The translations under genes and the position numbers were made by a program. A stretch of 64,000 nucleotides of DNA, from positions 1-64,000 of the forward strand of contig NZ_JANRKL010000062.1 in the NCBI RefSeq assembly GCF_033763495.1, given 5' to 3'. Of this stretch, positions 55,432 through 64,000 are shown one piece after another. The DNA comes from Haliscomenobacter sp033763495 (GTDB lineage: Bacteria; Bacteroidota; Bacteroidia; Chitinophagales; Saprospiraceae). Numbering within the stretch: position 1 is the stretch's first letter; the number at the start of each line of letters is the position of its first letter. The notes beneath the pieces were generated by a model, which ran no database searches, was not told where the DNA came from, and saw nothing but the letters and a program-made list of their open reading frames with translations.

Positions 55432-55935
55432 TTAATCTTCAGACCACTTACCTTGCAAACGCAAAACTTTTTCAATCACATCCCGGACACAGCCTTCGCC
55501 GCCGCTGTAGGGAGATACGTAGTTGGCAATGGGAAACAACTCCGGCGCTGAATTTTTGGGGCAGGTTGCCAAGCCAACCCGTCGCATAACCGGGTAGTCA
55601 GGTAAATCATCACCCATGTACAAGATGCCTACCGGGTCTAGTTCATAAGTATCCACAAACTCCTCAAAGGCCTCCAGTTTGTCGCTGATGCCCGAATAAA
55701 TGTCCTTGATTCCCAGGGCTTCCAGGCGTTTTTTGACCCCTTCCGAACGCCCACCGGTGATGATGGCAATTTTATACCCTTTTTCGATGGCAATTTTGAT
55801 GGCCAGACCGTCGCGGACATTCATTTTGCGCAGCAACTCTCCATTCTCGGTAATGAGCACTTCGTTGTTGGTCAAAACTCCATCAACATCAAAAATGAAA
55901 GTATGGATGGTACTGAAAACTTCCAGGTGATTCAT
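55432..55935 (-). CDS. kdsC: KDO-8-phosphate phosphatase-like HAD enzyme
   Basis: This 167-residue HAD-superfamily phosphatase of the KdsC type removes phosphate from KDO-8-phosphate in lipopolysaccharide core synthesis. The catalytic aspartates are in FIFDVDGVLTNNEV; the second motif is IAIITGGRSEGVKKR, and the C-terminal GDDLPDYPVMRRVGLATCP holds motif IV. It lacks a cap domain, as expected. It follows iscX by 6 bp. A related neuraminate-type (NeuNAc) phosphatase role is a weaker alternative. Confidence 0.9.
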   Translation of the reverse strand: MNHLEVFSTIHTFIFDVDGVLTNNEVLITENGELLRKMNVRDGLAIKIAIEKGYKIAIITGGRSEGVKKRLEALGIKDIYSGISDKLEAFEEFVDTYELDPVGILYMGDDLPDYPVMRRVGLATCPKNSAPELFPIANYVSPYSGGEGCVRDVIEKVLRLQGKWSED

Positions 55936-55941
55936 GCTCGA

Positions 55942-56187
55942 TTATTGATTGTCGCGCCATTCATACACCCATTTGGCCTGAATTTGCTCCAGGTGTGCTT
56001 CGGTACAGCCTTCACGCGTGCCTGCAAAATTGGGGATTTCCAGAATCCATTCAATCAGGTCGGTAAAGCGGATGCGGTAAATTTTTCCTTCTGTAAAATC
56101 ATCGCCAAAACGCTCATAGAGTTTCATTGCGATGTCTTCGTGATCCGCCCAGTTGATGGGGAGGTTGTCAAATTGGTCAAATGCCAT
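55942..56187 (-). CDS. iscX: IscX, iron-sulfur assembly accessory protein
   Basis: This 81-residue acidic protein matches IscX (YfhJ), a small partner of the cysteine desulfurase IscS that binds iron and tunes cluster assembly. The core is INWADHEDIAMKLYERFGDDF and the family segment FTDLIEWILEIPNFAG. It has a slightly longer tail than the E. coli protein. Next to it is a [2Fe-2S] ferredoxin gene; the rest of the isc set is not nearby. Confidence 0.9.
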   Translation of the reverse strand: MAFDQFDNLPINWADHEDIAMKLYERFGDDFTEGKIYRIRFTDLIEWILEIPNFAGTREGCTEAHLEQIQAKWVYEWRDNQ

Positions 56188-56216
56188 TATGATGAGGATT
56201 TGAGGGCTGGTTAAGA

Positions 56217-56561
56217 TTAATGTTCGTGGCCAATGATCCGGCTCTGATCGGGAATTTCGATTTCAATGTAGGCCTCTTCGTCGAGGATTACACATTGGCA
56301 ACCCAAACGGGAATTCAGGCGGGGGTTGTGGGCCCGGTCAATGAAGTCTTCCTCTTTGTCGGAAATTTCTTCCAGGTCATCTTCTCCCCTGAGCACATAC
56401 ACGTGGCAAGTACTGCATGCACACACGCCGCCGCAGTTGTGATTCAGGTGGATGTCGTGATCTTCGGTTACTTCCAAAATCGAGGTGCCTTCCGCCACTC
56501 CTTCCACCACAATTGGTTGGGCTATTTTTTTATCTTCAAAAGTAAACTTGACAGTAGCCAT
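56217..56561 (-). CDS. fdx: [2Fe-2S] ferredoxin, Isc type
   Basis: This 114-residue adrenodoxin-like ferredoxin carries the cluster ligands in NCGGVCACSTCHVYV (C43, C49, C52; C47 is extra) and a fourth cysteine in RLGCQC. It is of the type that supplies electrons to iron-sulfur cluster assembly. The iscX gene follows after 29 bp, so both probably act with IscS encoded elsewhere. The extra cysteines beside the canonical ligands are seen in other Isc ferredoxins. Confidence 0.92.
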   Translation of the reverse strand: MATVKFTFEDKKIAQPIVVEGVAEGTSILEVTEDHDIHLNHNCGGVCACSTCHVYVLRGEDDLEEISDKEEDFIDRAHNPRLNSRLGCQCVILDEEAYIEIEIPDQSRIIGHEH

Positions 56562-56692
56562 TAAAAAGCAGGTTTTGTAAAAACGTGGGCAAAAGTAGTG
56601 CTTTGTTGATTGGTAAACAACTAATGCGGGGAAGAGTTTGATGAAAAGAAAAAGAGGAAGGGCGATTTTACAAATAGATTTGGTTCATAGCA

Positions 56693-58636
56693 TTACTTCA
56701 CCACCACCATCCCCAATTCCCCCGCCAACTGATTCCGCATCGCCTTCAACTTCTGATCCAGCTTAATCAGCGGCAGTAACTGTTCCACATCGTCCTGATT
56801 GATTGCTTTCATTTTGGCGTGATTGTCCGCAATGATCCGCCCAAGTTTGCGCAGTTTCAGGCGTTTGACCGCCGCTTCAGCGTCTTTGAAGTAGTTGTCC
56901 TCCGGCTTGCGCTGATTGAGGAAAACCTCGTGTTTTAGCTCCCAATTTTCGCTAAATTCGTAGGGGCTGGTGAGCACAGTGGAGGCCAATTGACGTACAT
57001 CCGTGTCGGGGTGGTTGATGAAGTATTGTGCCGAGATGTCTAGTCCTTGGTTAACCCTCTGCATAATTTCGACCACTACTTTTTTGTACAACTTGCTGTC
57101 GAAATAGTCGATGACGTCTTCGATGTTGATCCACACGTATTGGGCTACGGTGGTGTTGTGCACCTGATCGTACCATTCAGCTCCCGCATTGATGAGGATA
57201 TGGGCGATGTGTTTCTCCTGAAATTCATCTCCCACACTCATTTCCGCTTCAGCCATCACGGGATTGGAGGGGTACTCCTCAGTCGGGAATGAATCATCCG
57301 AACTTGGCGGCGTGACACCCTCCAGCGCCTGGTGTTTTTCCAAATCGCGGCGCAGCAGTTTGTTCACCTCAAAAATCATTCGTCCCTCGTCGACGCCCAG
57401 TACCTGTCGAGTCACCTTCACATACTCGTCGCGGCGCAGGGGATTTTTGATTTTGGAGATGGTATTGGCAATTTGGCCCAAAACACCCGCCCGCCGGGTG
57501 GGGTCATCGCCCGCTTCCTTGAGCAGCAGTTCGGTTTCAAACTGCACGATGTCCTTACCTTTTTCCTTCAGGTAAGCTAAAAAAGCTTCTGAGCCTACCT
57601 TTTGGATGTACGAATCCGGGTCTTCCTGGTCAGGCAAGAGCACCAGGCGCACGTTCATATCCTCGGCCAGCGCCAGATCAAGCCCACGCAGCGCCGCTTT
57701 GATGCCCGCCGCATCGCCGTCGTAAATGATTTTGATGTTGTTGGTAAAACGTTTGATCAGGCGGATCTGATCGGGAGTGAGCGCGGTACCTGAAGAGGCC
57801 ACCACGTTTTCGATCCCTGATTGATGCAGGGAAATCACATCCGTATAACCTTCCACCAGTAGGCATTCGTCAAACTGGCGGATGGCTTTTTTGGCAAAGT
57901 AAATGCCGTAAAGGACTTTGCTTTTGTAATAAATCTCCGTCTCCGGGGAGTTGATGTACTTGGGCTGCTTGGGGTCTTTGGCCATGATCCGCCCGGCGAA
58001 TGCGATGACTTTGCCCGTCAGGTTGTGGATCGAAAACATGACCCGCTCGCGGAAAAAATCGCGGTCGTATTGGGTGACCAGGCCCAGTTTTTTCAGTTGG
58101 TCGGTATTGTAACCTTTTTGTTTTCCAGCCCGCAGGAGCCCATCCATATCGTTTTGGGCAAAACCCAGACCAAACTTCTTGATCGTTTCTTCCCGGAAAC
58201 CCCTTTGTTTGAAGTAGGAGAGGCCCACACTGCGCCCTTTGTCGGTATCAAACAATTGGCCTTGGAAGTATTCCTGCGCAAACTGATTGATCAGGTACAG
58301 GCTATCGATGGCCTGTTGTTCCTGGCGCTGCTGGTCGGAAGATTCGGTTTCCTTTAATTCAATGCGGTACTTTTTGGCCAAAAAACGGATGGCTTCGGGG
58401 TACGAGACCTGCTCGTGCTCCATGACAAAGGTGATTGGGTCACCTGCTTTGCCGCAGCCAAAACACTTGAAGATGTTGCGCGCCGGATTGACGTTGAAGG
58501 AAGGTGATTTTTCGTTGTGGAAAGGGCAAAGGCCGCTGTAGTTGGCCCCACGTCGCTTGAGGTTCACAAAATCGCCGACTACTTCTTCAATTTTCGCCGC
58601 ATCGTTGACTTCCTGGATAGAACTCGGTAAAATCAA
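56693..58636 (-). CDS. dnaG: DNA primase
   Basis: This 647-residue primase makes the RNA primers for DNA replication. The N-terminal zinc finger is CHC2 type (Cys37, His40, Cys58, Cys61; LCPFHNEKSPSF and FKCFGCGKAGD). The catalytic TOPRIM core includes LLVEGYTDVISLHQSGIENVVASSGTAL and IIYDGDAAGIKAALRGLDLA. The C-terminal part is the helicase-binding domain. The gene is alone, with a 131-bp gap before fdx. No rpsU or rpoD neighbour, as found in other phyla, is present. Confidence 0.95.
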   Translation of the reverse strand: MILPSSIQEVNDAAKIEEVVGDFVNLKRRGANYSGLCPFHNEKSPSFNVNPARNIFKCFGCGKAGDPITFVMEHEQVSYPEAIRFLAKKYRIELKETESSDQQRQEQQAIDSLYLINQFAQEYFQGQLFDTDKGRSVGLSYFKQRGFREETIKKFGLGFAQNDMDGLLRAGKQKGYNTDQLKKLGLVTQYDRDFFRERVMFSIHNLTGKVIAFAGRIMAKDPKQPKYINSPETEIYYKSKVLYGIYFAKKAIRQFDECLLVEGYTDVISLHQSGIENVVASSGTALTPDQIRLIKRFTNNIKIIYDGDAAGIKAALRGLDLALAEDMNVRLVLLPDQEDPDSYIQKVGSEAFLAYLKEKGKDIVQFETELLLKEAGDDPTRRAGVLGQIANTISKIKNPLRRDEYVKVTRQVLGVDEGRMIFEVNKLLRRDLEKHQALEGVTPPSSDDSFPTEEYPSNPVMAEAEMSVGDEFQEKHIAHILINAGAEWYDQVHNTTVAQYVWINIEDVIDYFDSKLYKKVVVEIMQRVNQGLDISAQYFINHPDTDVRQLASTVLTSPYEFSENWELKHEVFLNQRKPEDNYFKDAEAAVKRLKLRKLGRIIADNHAKMKAINQDDVEQLLPLIKLDQKLKAMRNQLAGELGMVVVK

Positions 58637-58778
58637 AATTGCTGGTTTTTCTAAGGTCTTCTAAGGTCTGACTTCATATCGCTAGGTACAAAAGTACTCC
58701 AACACCCAATTTGTGAAAATTTTTGCAATTTGTACCTAAAAAAATTAATGCCATAATTATATTTGAAAAAATAACCGA

Positions 58779-59003
58779 ATGAACGCGATCCGTTTTATAG
58801 CCAGAATGTCCATATTTGTCATCGTTTTTATCGGCATCGACCTTTCAACTGGGCCTGAAAGGGACCTCGAGTCCCGGCTCAAACACACCCTCTTGGTACT
58901 TGCTGCTGCTGCCTTGATGGCCTTTATCCAAACCCGTTTGGTAAAAGCCTTGGAAGCCAGGTATCCCACCACACCACAAAGGACAAAGAATAAGCAAGGA
59001 TGA
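58779..59003 (+). CDS. Small membrane protein
   Basis: This 74-residue frame has two hydrophobic stretches (FIARMSIFVIVFIGIDLST and HTLLVLAAAALMAFIQT) and a charged C-terminal tail. It is transcribed divergently from dnaG, 142 bp away. The ATG is preceded by AATAACCGAATG. No family is recognised, but the composition looks like a real membrane protein. Confidence 0.55.
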   Translation: MNAIRFIARMSIFVIVFIGIDLSTGPERDLESRLKHTLLVLAAAALMAFIQTRLVKALEARYPTTPQRTKNKQG

Positions 59004-59192
59004 CAAGTTCAGTTGACAATCATAAATAATAAAACAAAAATAATACGTAAAACTTAACCTTGTTTTTTAATATTAAGCAATTATATTCGCCAAAATTCAT
59101 TCCAACCAAAATAATCAATCGGCTACTTTATCTTGCCTGACATCCATGTCGGGTGATTTACCCATTTACCATTTTTTGTAAATTAATCAGCC

Positions 59193-60605
59193 ATGAAGTA
59201 CCTAGTAGCCACTGTTTGTACCTTAATGTATTTGGGCCTTGTTGCCCAGGATGTCAAGTGGGGCCGTCCCCATCAAAAACCGGATAAAAACCTGCACATC
59301 AGCCAGGTAGTTGGCAAAACTTCGGCGGGTATATTTACCCTTTTGACCGATATGCGCGAGCCTGCGATTTTGCCGCCCGTATTGCAACATTTTAACACCG
59401 ACCTGAAATTGGAAAAACAAGTTCCATTGCGACTGGACTTTGAATTGGGGCGTTTAAAACTGGAAAAGGCAGTCATCCTGAAAGACCGATTGCATCTATT
59501 GTTGAGTTTGGAGGACGAGTTAAATGGCAAATTGCGGGTATTCACCCAAGAGGTCAATCCACAGTCTTTGCAAGTTTACCAGGCACCCCGACAGATCTAT
59601 GAAATCAATTGGGAAAAAGGAATTTTTGATGCTTACCTGGGTTTTAAGGTCTCAGCTGACCATAGTAAATTGCTCATCTACAATCGTTTTCCATACGCAA
59701 ATGGCAATTGGTTGCGCAAATGGCTGCTGGTTTGTGATGAAGACTTGCTGCCACTTTGGAGTATTGAGCCCAAATTTCCATGGGAAGACCATACCATTCA
59801 ACTCATTGATTACGAAGTGGACAATCGGGGGGAAGTATGTGTGTTGACGGCCCATCATGACAAAAGTGAATCCTCTTCCAAACTTGACCCTCAATATGCT
59901 ACCTTAATTTATCGTAACAATGGCCGCAAAGTTAAATGGCACGATTTTAATTTGGGTGCAGCGGTTCCTCAACAAATTGACCTGCAGCTCGACAATCAGT
60001 CGCACCTGTTTTGTGGAGGGTTGTTGTCGAACCGGATAAATGAAATCTGTGGTGCTTTTGTAATTTCAATTGATGTAGAAAGTGGCAAAACCCAGACCAA
60101 TATTCATTCCTTTAGTGAGGAGGAAATGGCTGCTTTGGATGGTGCACCCAAACGTTTACCTGATTTTCAATTGCGCGCGCTAAACGTAGAAAAAAATGGC
60201 AACATCAGCATTTTAGCCGAACAATTTTTGCCGCCTTTCCGAGGGAATGATCAACGCTACTATGGCCAGGTTTTGCTGATCAGGTATTCTGCCGACCTCA
60301 GTTCCCGCAAATTATTCAACCTGAGTAAAAGCCAGGTGAGTTATGACCAGGGCTATTTTGATTCCTTTGCTTATTTGGGCAATGATCAGCAGTATTTGTT
60401 GTTGTACAATGACAAGAGTAGATCTCCCATGCGCAAAGCCCATTTTAGTGCTAAAGGTGCTGAGGATACGCCACTGGAATATCCCGGGACAGAAAAAATC
60501 AAGGTTTGTCCCCGCAATTGCGCGGCCCTATCCAATGAGGAGCTGTGGATTTATGCTGAAACCGCGGATAAAAAACACTATCAGGTTGGTTTACTTGGGT
60601 TTTAG
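59193..60605 (+). CDS. Exported protein of unknown function
   Basis: This 470-residue protein has a short signal peptide (MKYLVATVCTLMYLGLVAQ). It contains many beta strands and repeated aromatic-Lys turns (VLKDRLHLLLSLEDELNGK, HLFCGGLLSNRINEI, QVLLIRYSADLSSRKLF) that recall a beta-propeller made of irregular blades, which I could not assign to a family. No lipobox or C-terminal sorting domain is visible. The next gene is convergent. Confidence 0.75.
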   Translation: MKYLVATVCTLMYLGLVAQDVKWGRPHQKPDKNLHISQVVGKTSAGIFTLLTDMREPAILPPVLQHFNTDLKLEKQVPLRLDFELGRLKLEKAVILKDRLHLLLSLEDELNGKLRVFTQEVNPQSLQVYQAPRQIYEINWEKGIFDAYLGFKVSADHSKLLIYNRFPYANGNWLRKWLLVCDEDLLPLWSIEPKFPWEDHTIQLIDYEVDNRGEVCVLTAHHDKSESSSKLDPQYATLIYRNNGRKVKWHDFNLGAAVPQQIDLQLDNQSHLFCGGLLSNRINEICGAFVISIDVESGKTQTNIHSFSEEEMAALDGAPKRLPDFQLRALNVEKNGNISILAEQFLPPFRGNDQRYYGQVLLIRYSADLSSRKLFNLSKSQVSYDQGYFDSFAYLGNDQQYLLLYNDKSRSPMRKAHFSAKGAEDTPLEYPGTEKIKVCPRNCAALSNEELWIYAETADKKHYQVGLLGF

Positions 60606-60611
60606 GCCTTC

Positions 60612-61472
60612 TTAGTACGCTACTTTAATCACCATGGGGGTCGACATGTTAGGGAATTTTTTCCAGGCATTTTGACTCCCAAATTGATAAAAATGGGTGG
60701 AGCCAAGTGCAGGAAAAGCAATGGGTAAACTTAGCCGCCTGCCTGCAGGGGAATGATCTATCCATTCCAGACCAACCGCAATGTCTCCGTCTACAATCAA
60801 GTCGTAAGGTTTGAGGTTGACTTCAACCCAGCCAGTTTGCCCTTTTTTTACTTCCACAATGACGTTTTCGTTCAACAGAGGTGTTCCAGGTTGCCCATTT
60901 TCCAAATGATACACCATTACCCGCAACTTGGCCCAATCGTAATCGCAGTAACCCAGATAAAACTTGATTGCGTCAAGGCGGCAGGCCTTACCTTTGCTGC
61001 GTTTGGTGTATTTGCTCATTTTGAACTTGCGGGCAATTTCGGCGCCGAGGTTTTGCCGAGGGTATTTCGAAATGGCAAAATTGGTATTCCGATCCATGGA
61101 GGTTTTTTCAAAACCAAACTCCTCAAAATTTAAGGGTTTGATGGTGACTTCAGCCAGGTCATACTGAATGGCGCTTAATTTGATTTTTGGGTTTTGCGCA
61201 AGCATATCCCGCAAATTTTGCAACACAAAAGCCCGGCTGCTAAAACCAATGGTAGAGATTTTGATGGTATCACTCGCTTTTACCTGATCGACGACCAACT
61301 CAAATTGGCCATTTTCCTGACTAACCGTTCCGATTGTGGTATTCAGGACACCTATGTTCACATAAGGAATTGGTTTGTCGTTTTGGTCCAGAATGCTGCC
61401 TTTGATGACATCCTGAGCTTGAAGAAAGGAAACATTGCCCAATAGAAGGCAGACGAGTAACAGTTTGTACAT
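60612..61472 (-). CDS. Exported CarboxypepD_reg-like domain protein
   Basis: This 286-residue protein has a signal peptide (MYKLLLVCLLLGNVSFLQAQ) and, at residues 20-105, a carboxypeptidase-regulatory-like domain (IKGSILDQNDKPIPYVNIGV, NTTIGTVSQENGQFEL), the beta-sandwich also found at the start of SusC proteins. The C-terminal part (GYCDYDWAKLRVMVYHLENG, then GDIAVGLEWIDHSP) is a beta-rich domain found in several Bacteroidota surface proteins. There is no TonB plug. The start is taken at the ATG at 61472, two codons inside the longest frame. It runs convergently with the previous gene. Confidence 0.8.
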   Translation of the reverse strand: MYKLLLVCLLLGNVSFLQAQDVIKGSILDQNDKPIPYVNIGVLNTTIGTVSQENGQFELVVDQVKASDTIKISTIGFSSRAFVLQNLRDMLAQNPKIKLSAIQYDLAEVTIKPLNFEEFGFEKTSMDRNTNFAISKYPRQNLGAEIARKFKMSKYTKRSKGKACRLDAIKFYLGYCDYDWAKLRVMVYHLENGQPGTPLLNENVIVEVKKGQTGWVEVNLKPYDLIVDGDIAVGLEWIDHSPAGRRLSLPIAFPALGSTHFYQFGSQNAWKKFPNMSTPMVIKVAY

Positions 61473-61577
61473 AATCACAGCATTTTAGTAGCGAATATTC
61501 GCTGTTTTTTGTGGAAACTATTTTTCAAAAAAGCAAAATACTGTAATTTGGCTTTTCTTTTATCAAACAGATTGCAA

Positions 61578-62846
61578 ATGGAAGCCTACGGAAGAATTTT
61601 AAACATTGTTGTGCCCATCTTCATTCTTCTTTTTTTGGTGGAAAAAATAGTAGAATGGTATCGAGGTGCTAAGGTGATTCGGGGACTGGACAGTGTGTCT
61701 AGTTTTTCATCTGGAATCACGAATGTAGTTAAGGACGTGTTGGGCATCGGAGTCAGTGTGATTACCTACGAGTGGTTGGTGCAGCGGGTTGCGCTTACCC
61801 ACTTGGCTGCCAATTCGGTTTGGGCCTATTTGGTTGCGTTCATTGTGGTCGATTTTCAAGGATATTGGGTCCACCGTTGGTCACATGAGATCAATTTTTT
61901 GTGGAACCGGCACATCGTTCACCACAGCAGCGAGGAATTCAATTTGTCTTGCGCATTGCGGCAGTCCCTTTCTTCCTTTGTCAATTATTTCACCATTTTG
62001 TTGTTGCCTGCAGCGCTTTTGGGGGCACCAACTGAGGTGGTGGCGATAACCATTCCTTTCCATTTGTTTTTACAATATTGGTACCACACCCAACTCATCA
62101 ACAAGATGGGAATTTGGGAATACATCCTGGTAACGCCCTCGCACCATCGCGTACATCACGCGATGAACAAGGAATACATCGATAAAAACTACGCCCAGAT
62201 TTTCATTTTTTGGGATAAACTCTTCGGTACTTTTCAAGCTGAATTGCCAGAAGTCCCATGTGTTTATGGCGTGACCCGCCCTGTGCATACTTGGAACCCG
62301 ATCAAAATCAACTTCCAACACCTATGGCTCCTGATGAAAGATGCCTGGCGCACCCGCAATTGGTGGGATAAGGCCAGAATCTGGTTTATGCCCACGGGCT
62401 GGCGCCCGATGGATGTGATCGAAAAATACCCGGTTGACAGCATCAAAGATGTGTATCATTTTGAAAAATACGATACCAAAGCATCGCGAGCGTTGATTGC
62501 CTGGAGTTGGGTGCAAATGTTTTTTAACTATTTTTTGATGACTTACTTTTTCGCCAACCTCACTAAAATTGGCAGCCCAGCTATTTTTTACTATGGTGGT
62601 TTTTTGTTCCTGGCCATTTTTGCCTACACCGAACTGATGGACCGAAACCCTTTTGCGCTTTATTTTGAAGCCATTAAATCAGGCTTGGGTTTGTACTTCA
62701 TCTATCAGTCGGGAGGTGACTGGTTTGGTGCTGCACAGAATTGGGGGCTGTGGTTTGTCTATTTTGTTGGGGCCTATTTTGTATTGTCCGTGCTGATGAC
62801 CGTTCTTTTTGTGGAACGCGAAATAAAAGTGCCACTTAGGGCTTAA
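61578..62846 (+). CDS. Sterol desaturase/fatty acid hydroxylase family membrane protein
   Basis: This 422-residue membrane protein has the histidine-rich di-iron motifs of the family: HRWSHEINF, HIVHHSSEEFN and SHHRVHHAMN, with hydrophobic segments before and after. The C-terminal third adds several more membrane segments (YFLMTYFFANL, YFGGFLFLAIFAY-like, GLWFVYFVGAYFVLSV). The substrate could be a lipid or a hopanoid/carotenoid-like compound; it cannot be named. The start is the ATG at 61578. Its stop overlaps that of the convergent AraC gene by four bases. Confidence 0.88.
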   Translation: MEAYGRILNIVVPIFILLFLVEKIVEWYRGAKVIRGLDSVSSFSSGITNVVKDVLGIGVSVITYEWLVQRVALTHLAANSVWAYLVAFIVVDFQGYWVHRWSHEINFLWNRHIVHHSSEEFNLSCALRQSLSSFVNYFTILLLPAALLGAPTEVVAITIPFHLFLQYWYHTQLINKMGIWEYILVTPSHHRVHHAMNKEYIDKNYAQIFIFWDKLFGTFQAELPEVPCVYGVTRPVHTWNPIKINFQHLWLLMKDAWRTRNWWDKARIWFMPTGWRPMDVIEKYPVDSIKDVYHFEKYDTKASRALIAWSWVQMFFNYFLMTYFFANLTKIGSPAIFYYGGFLFLAIFAYTELMDRNPFALYFEAIKSGLGLYFIYQSGGDWFGAAQNWGLWFVYFVGAYFVLSVLMTVLFVEREIKVPLRA

Positions 62847-63826
62847 TCCACCAGTACTGTCTCTTTATTGTACTTGTTGCGGTATTCTATTGGGGTCAAT
62901 CCGGTGATTTTTTTAAAAACCATACGGAAGGCCTTGGTATCCGTATACCCTACATCGTACATCACCTCATTGATGTTTTTGCGACTGGACTCAAAGCTGC
63001 GCTTGGCTGCTTCAATTTTCACCCTTTGGAGGTATTCCACCACGGTGTTGCCCGTGGCTTGTTTAAAGCGGCGTTCAAAACTGCGACGACTTACCACTAC
63101 CGAGTCGGCCAATTGATCCACGCTGATTTTTTCGGCGTAATTGACTTCAATGAATTTCTGGGCTTTGAGAATTTCCTGGTCCTTATGGTCTTTTTGCCCC
63201 GAAAACATGGCGAAAGCCGACTGATTGTTGCGGTCGATGTCGATGGCAAAATATTTGGCAGCTAAGATTGCGGTGTCCCGGTCGGTGTATTTTTCCAAGA
63301 GGTACAAAAGCAGATTCCAGTAAGAATTGGCACCACCACTAGAGTACAAACCTTGCTCATCGGTGATGATGCTCCCATCGGCCACTTCCACGTCGGGGAA
63401 GGTTTCCCGGAATTCATTGTAAAATGCCCAGTGGGTGGAGCATTTTTTACCTTTCAGCAAACCCGTGGAAGCAAATAAAAACGCGCCCACACACAAGGAA
63501 GCTACCTCGGCTCCACGGTGATGGTGTTTGATGATCCAGGGTATTGATTCTTGATTTTTTGCCACGGCGCGTTGCATGTCGCCAAACAAGGCCGGGATGA
63601 CGATCAGGTCGGTTTGTTGTACTTCCTCCAGGACTTTGTCGGTATGAACTGCAAAAATTCCATCGTGCAGCAGCACTACCCGTTGTTGGCCCACCAATTC
63701 CACTTCAAAAAGCGGAGGCTTTCCTGCGGATTGCAAAAATTGATTGGCGGCAGTGAACAGGTAGCGCGGATCGGCCACGGCCTCCATTACGGCTGATTCA
63801 GGAACGAGAATAGATACCTTTTTCAT
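62843..63826 (-). CDS. GlxA-type regulator: DJ-1/PfpI-like domain plus AraC domain
   Basis: This 327-residue transcription regulator joins an N-terminal DJ-1/PfpI-like domain (VSILVPESAVMEAVAD, VASLCVGAFLFASTGLLKGKKCSTHW; the Cys at the elbow is present) with a C-terminal AraC helix-turn-helix (DQLADSVVVSRRSFERRFKQATGN and NEVMYDVGYTDTKAFRMVFKKITG). The DJ-1-like part usually lacks enzyme activity and acts as a sensor. The start is the ATG at 63826; earlier in-frame codons are not supported. A 9-bp inverted repeat lies between it and the divergent VOC-family gene, whose control it may exert. Confidence 0.9.
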   Translation of the reverse strand: MKKVSILVPESAVMEAVADPRYLFTAANQFLQSAGKPPLFEVELVGQQRVVLLHDGIFAVHTDKVLEEVQQTDLIVIPALFGDMQRAVAKNQESIPWIIKHHHRGAEVASLCVGAFLFASTGLLKGKKCSTHWAFYNEFRETFPDVEVADGSIITDEQGLYSSGGANSYWNLLLYLLEKYTDRDTAILAAKYFAIDIDRNNQSAFAMFSGQKDHKDQEILKAQKFIEVNYAEKISVDQLADSVVVSRRSFERRFKQATGNTVVEYLQRVKIEAAKRSFESSRKNINEVMYDVGYTDTKAFRMVFKKITGLTPIEYRNKYNKETVLVD

Positions 63827-63895
63827 GCTGCAAATGTACGGAATCCTTTTGGCGTGATCAACCCTTGAAATAGGCGTTTTTGCACCCTTTTTTGG

Positions 63896-63920
63896 CCACA
63901 AAGACGCTGCATCTTTGTGG
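63896..63920. promoter_or_regulatory. 9-bp inverted repeat between divergent genes
   Basis: CCACAAAGA (63896-63904) and TCTTTGTGG (63912-63920) are perfect inverted repeats with a 7-nt spacer. It lies between the GlxA-type regulator and the VOC-family gene and may be a regulator site. Confidence 0.4.
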
Positions 63921-63937
63921 TAGATAATTTCCATGTT

Positions 63938-64000
63938 ATGAACCAACTCGTCACCTACCTTACTTTTAATGGCAATTGCCGCGAGGCCATGAGTTTTTAC
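63938..64000 (+). CDS. PhnB/VOC family protein, cut by the window edge
   Basis: The ATG at 63938 begins MNQLVTYLTFNGNCREAMSFY and continues past the window end. The pattern (short beta strand with YLTFNGNCREAM) is that of the PhnB-like branch of the vicinal oxygen chelate superfamily, small dimeric metal proteins of mostly unknown function. Only 21 codons are visible. The upstream regulator is divergent. Confidence 0.6.
   Translation, partial: MNQLVTYLTFNGNCREAMSFY

Overview
The window looks like a chromosomal segment of a Bacteroidota bacterium, most likely from the Saprospiraceae; Haliscomenobacter is a guess from gene style, not a match I could run. The evidence is a SusC/SusD pair, a DUF5916 protein, a head-GIN (DUF2807) protein, AraC-type regulators with membrane, cupin or DJ-1-like sensor parts, a futalosine-pathway menaquinone gene (mqnD), and promoters of the Bacteroidota type TAnnTTTG. 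Most genes are housekeeping or metabolic. No rRNA, tRNA, CRISPR array, intact insertion sequence or prophage was recognised.

Layout. 0-5.7 kb: an AT-rich nuclease-like orphan, a YitT transporter-like protein, a 178-bp MITE-like element, an orphan NtrC-type regulator, an AlkD-like protein and a lipoprotein. 6-8.4 kb: dusB and cca. 8.5-10.3 kb: an AT-rich pair (alpha/beta hydrolase plus unknown). 10.4-19.1 kb: GH125, folD, a DinB-like protein, prmA and a 1515-residue exported protein. 19.1-27.6 kb: a small SusC/SusD locus with an SDR and a Gfo/Idh/MocA oxidoreductase, and a divergent AraC regulator. 28-35.5 kb: mqnD, an RluA-type pseudouridine synthase, a COG0523 GTPase, lpdA, a possible structured RNA, a lipoprotein, fba and trxB. 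35.7-43.5 kb: a membrane-anchored subtilase, then a sulfur/siroheme operon (sulfite reductase, SUMT, precorrin-2 dehydrogenase, cysH) followed by a ferredoxin-NADP reductase. 43.6-50.8 kb: secreted and envelope proteins. 50.8-58.6 kb: a minus-strand cluster (dnaG, fdx, iscX, kdsC, ubiA-type prenyltransferase, maf, recQ, glycosyltransferase). 58.7-64 kb: small membrane and exported proteins, a fatty-acid hydroxylase-type membrane protein, a DJ-1/AraC regulator and the start of a PhnB-like gene.

The most notable signal is in the 446-bp gap before the sulfite reductase gene. A 30-codon open reading frame with six cysteine codons among seven (37495-37587) is followed by a rho-independent terminator (37619-37656). 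The last codons of the small frame can pair over 9 bp with the 5' arm of that terminator. With a matching promoter upstream, this forms a complete candidate for cysteine-sensing, ribosome-mediated transcription attenuation of sulfur assimilation. It is predicted from sequence only.

The second theme is dense intergenic repeats of several families: long inverted repeats with GGTTGAGGA-like arms around a GGCTACCGC core, 20-nt hairpins with a TTTA loop, GGCTACGCTCAG hairpins, and GTAGGGGC and GTAGAGACGC palindromes. They sit between genes, often as probable terminators. In several places they have entered reading frames: the C-termini of prmA and the SUMT gene, and a linker in the glycosyltransferase.
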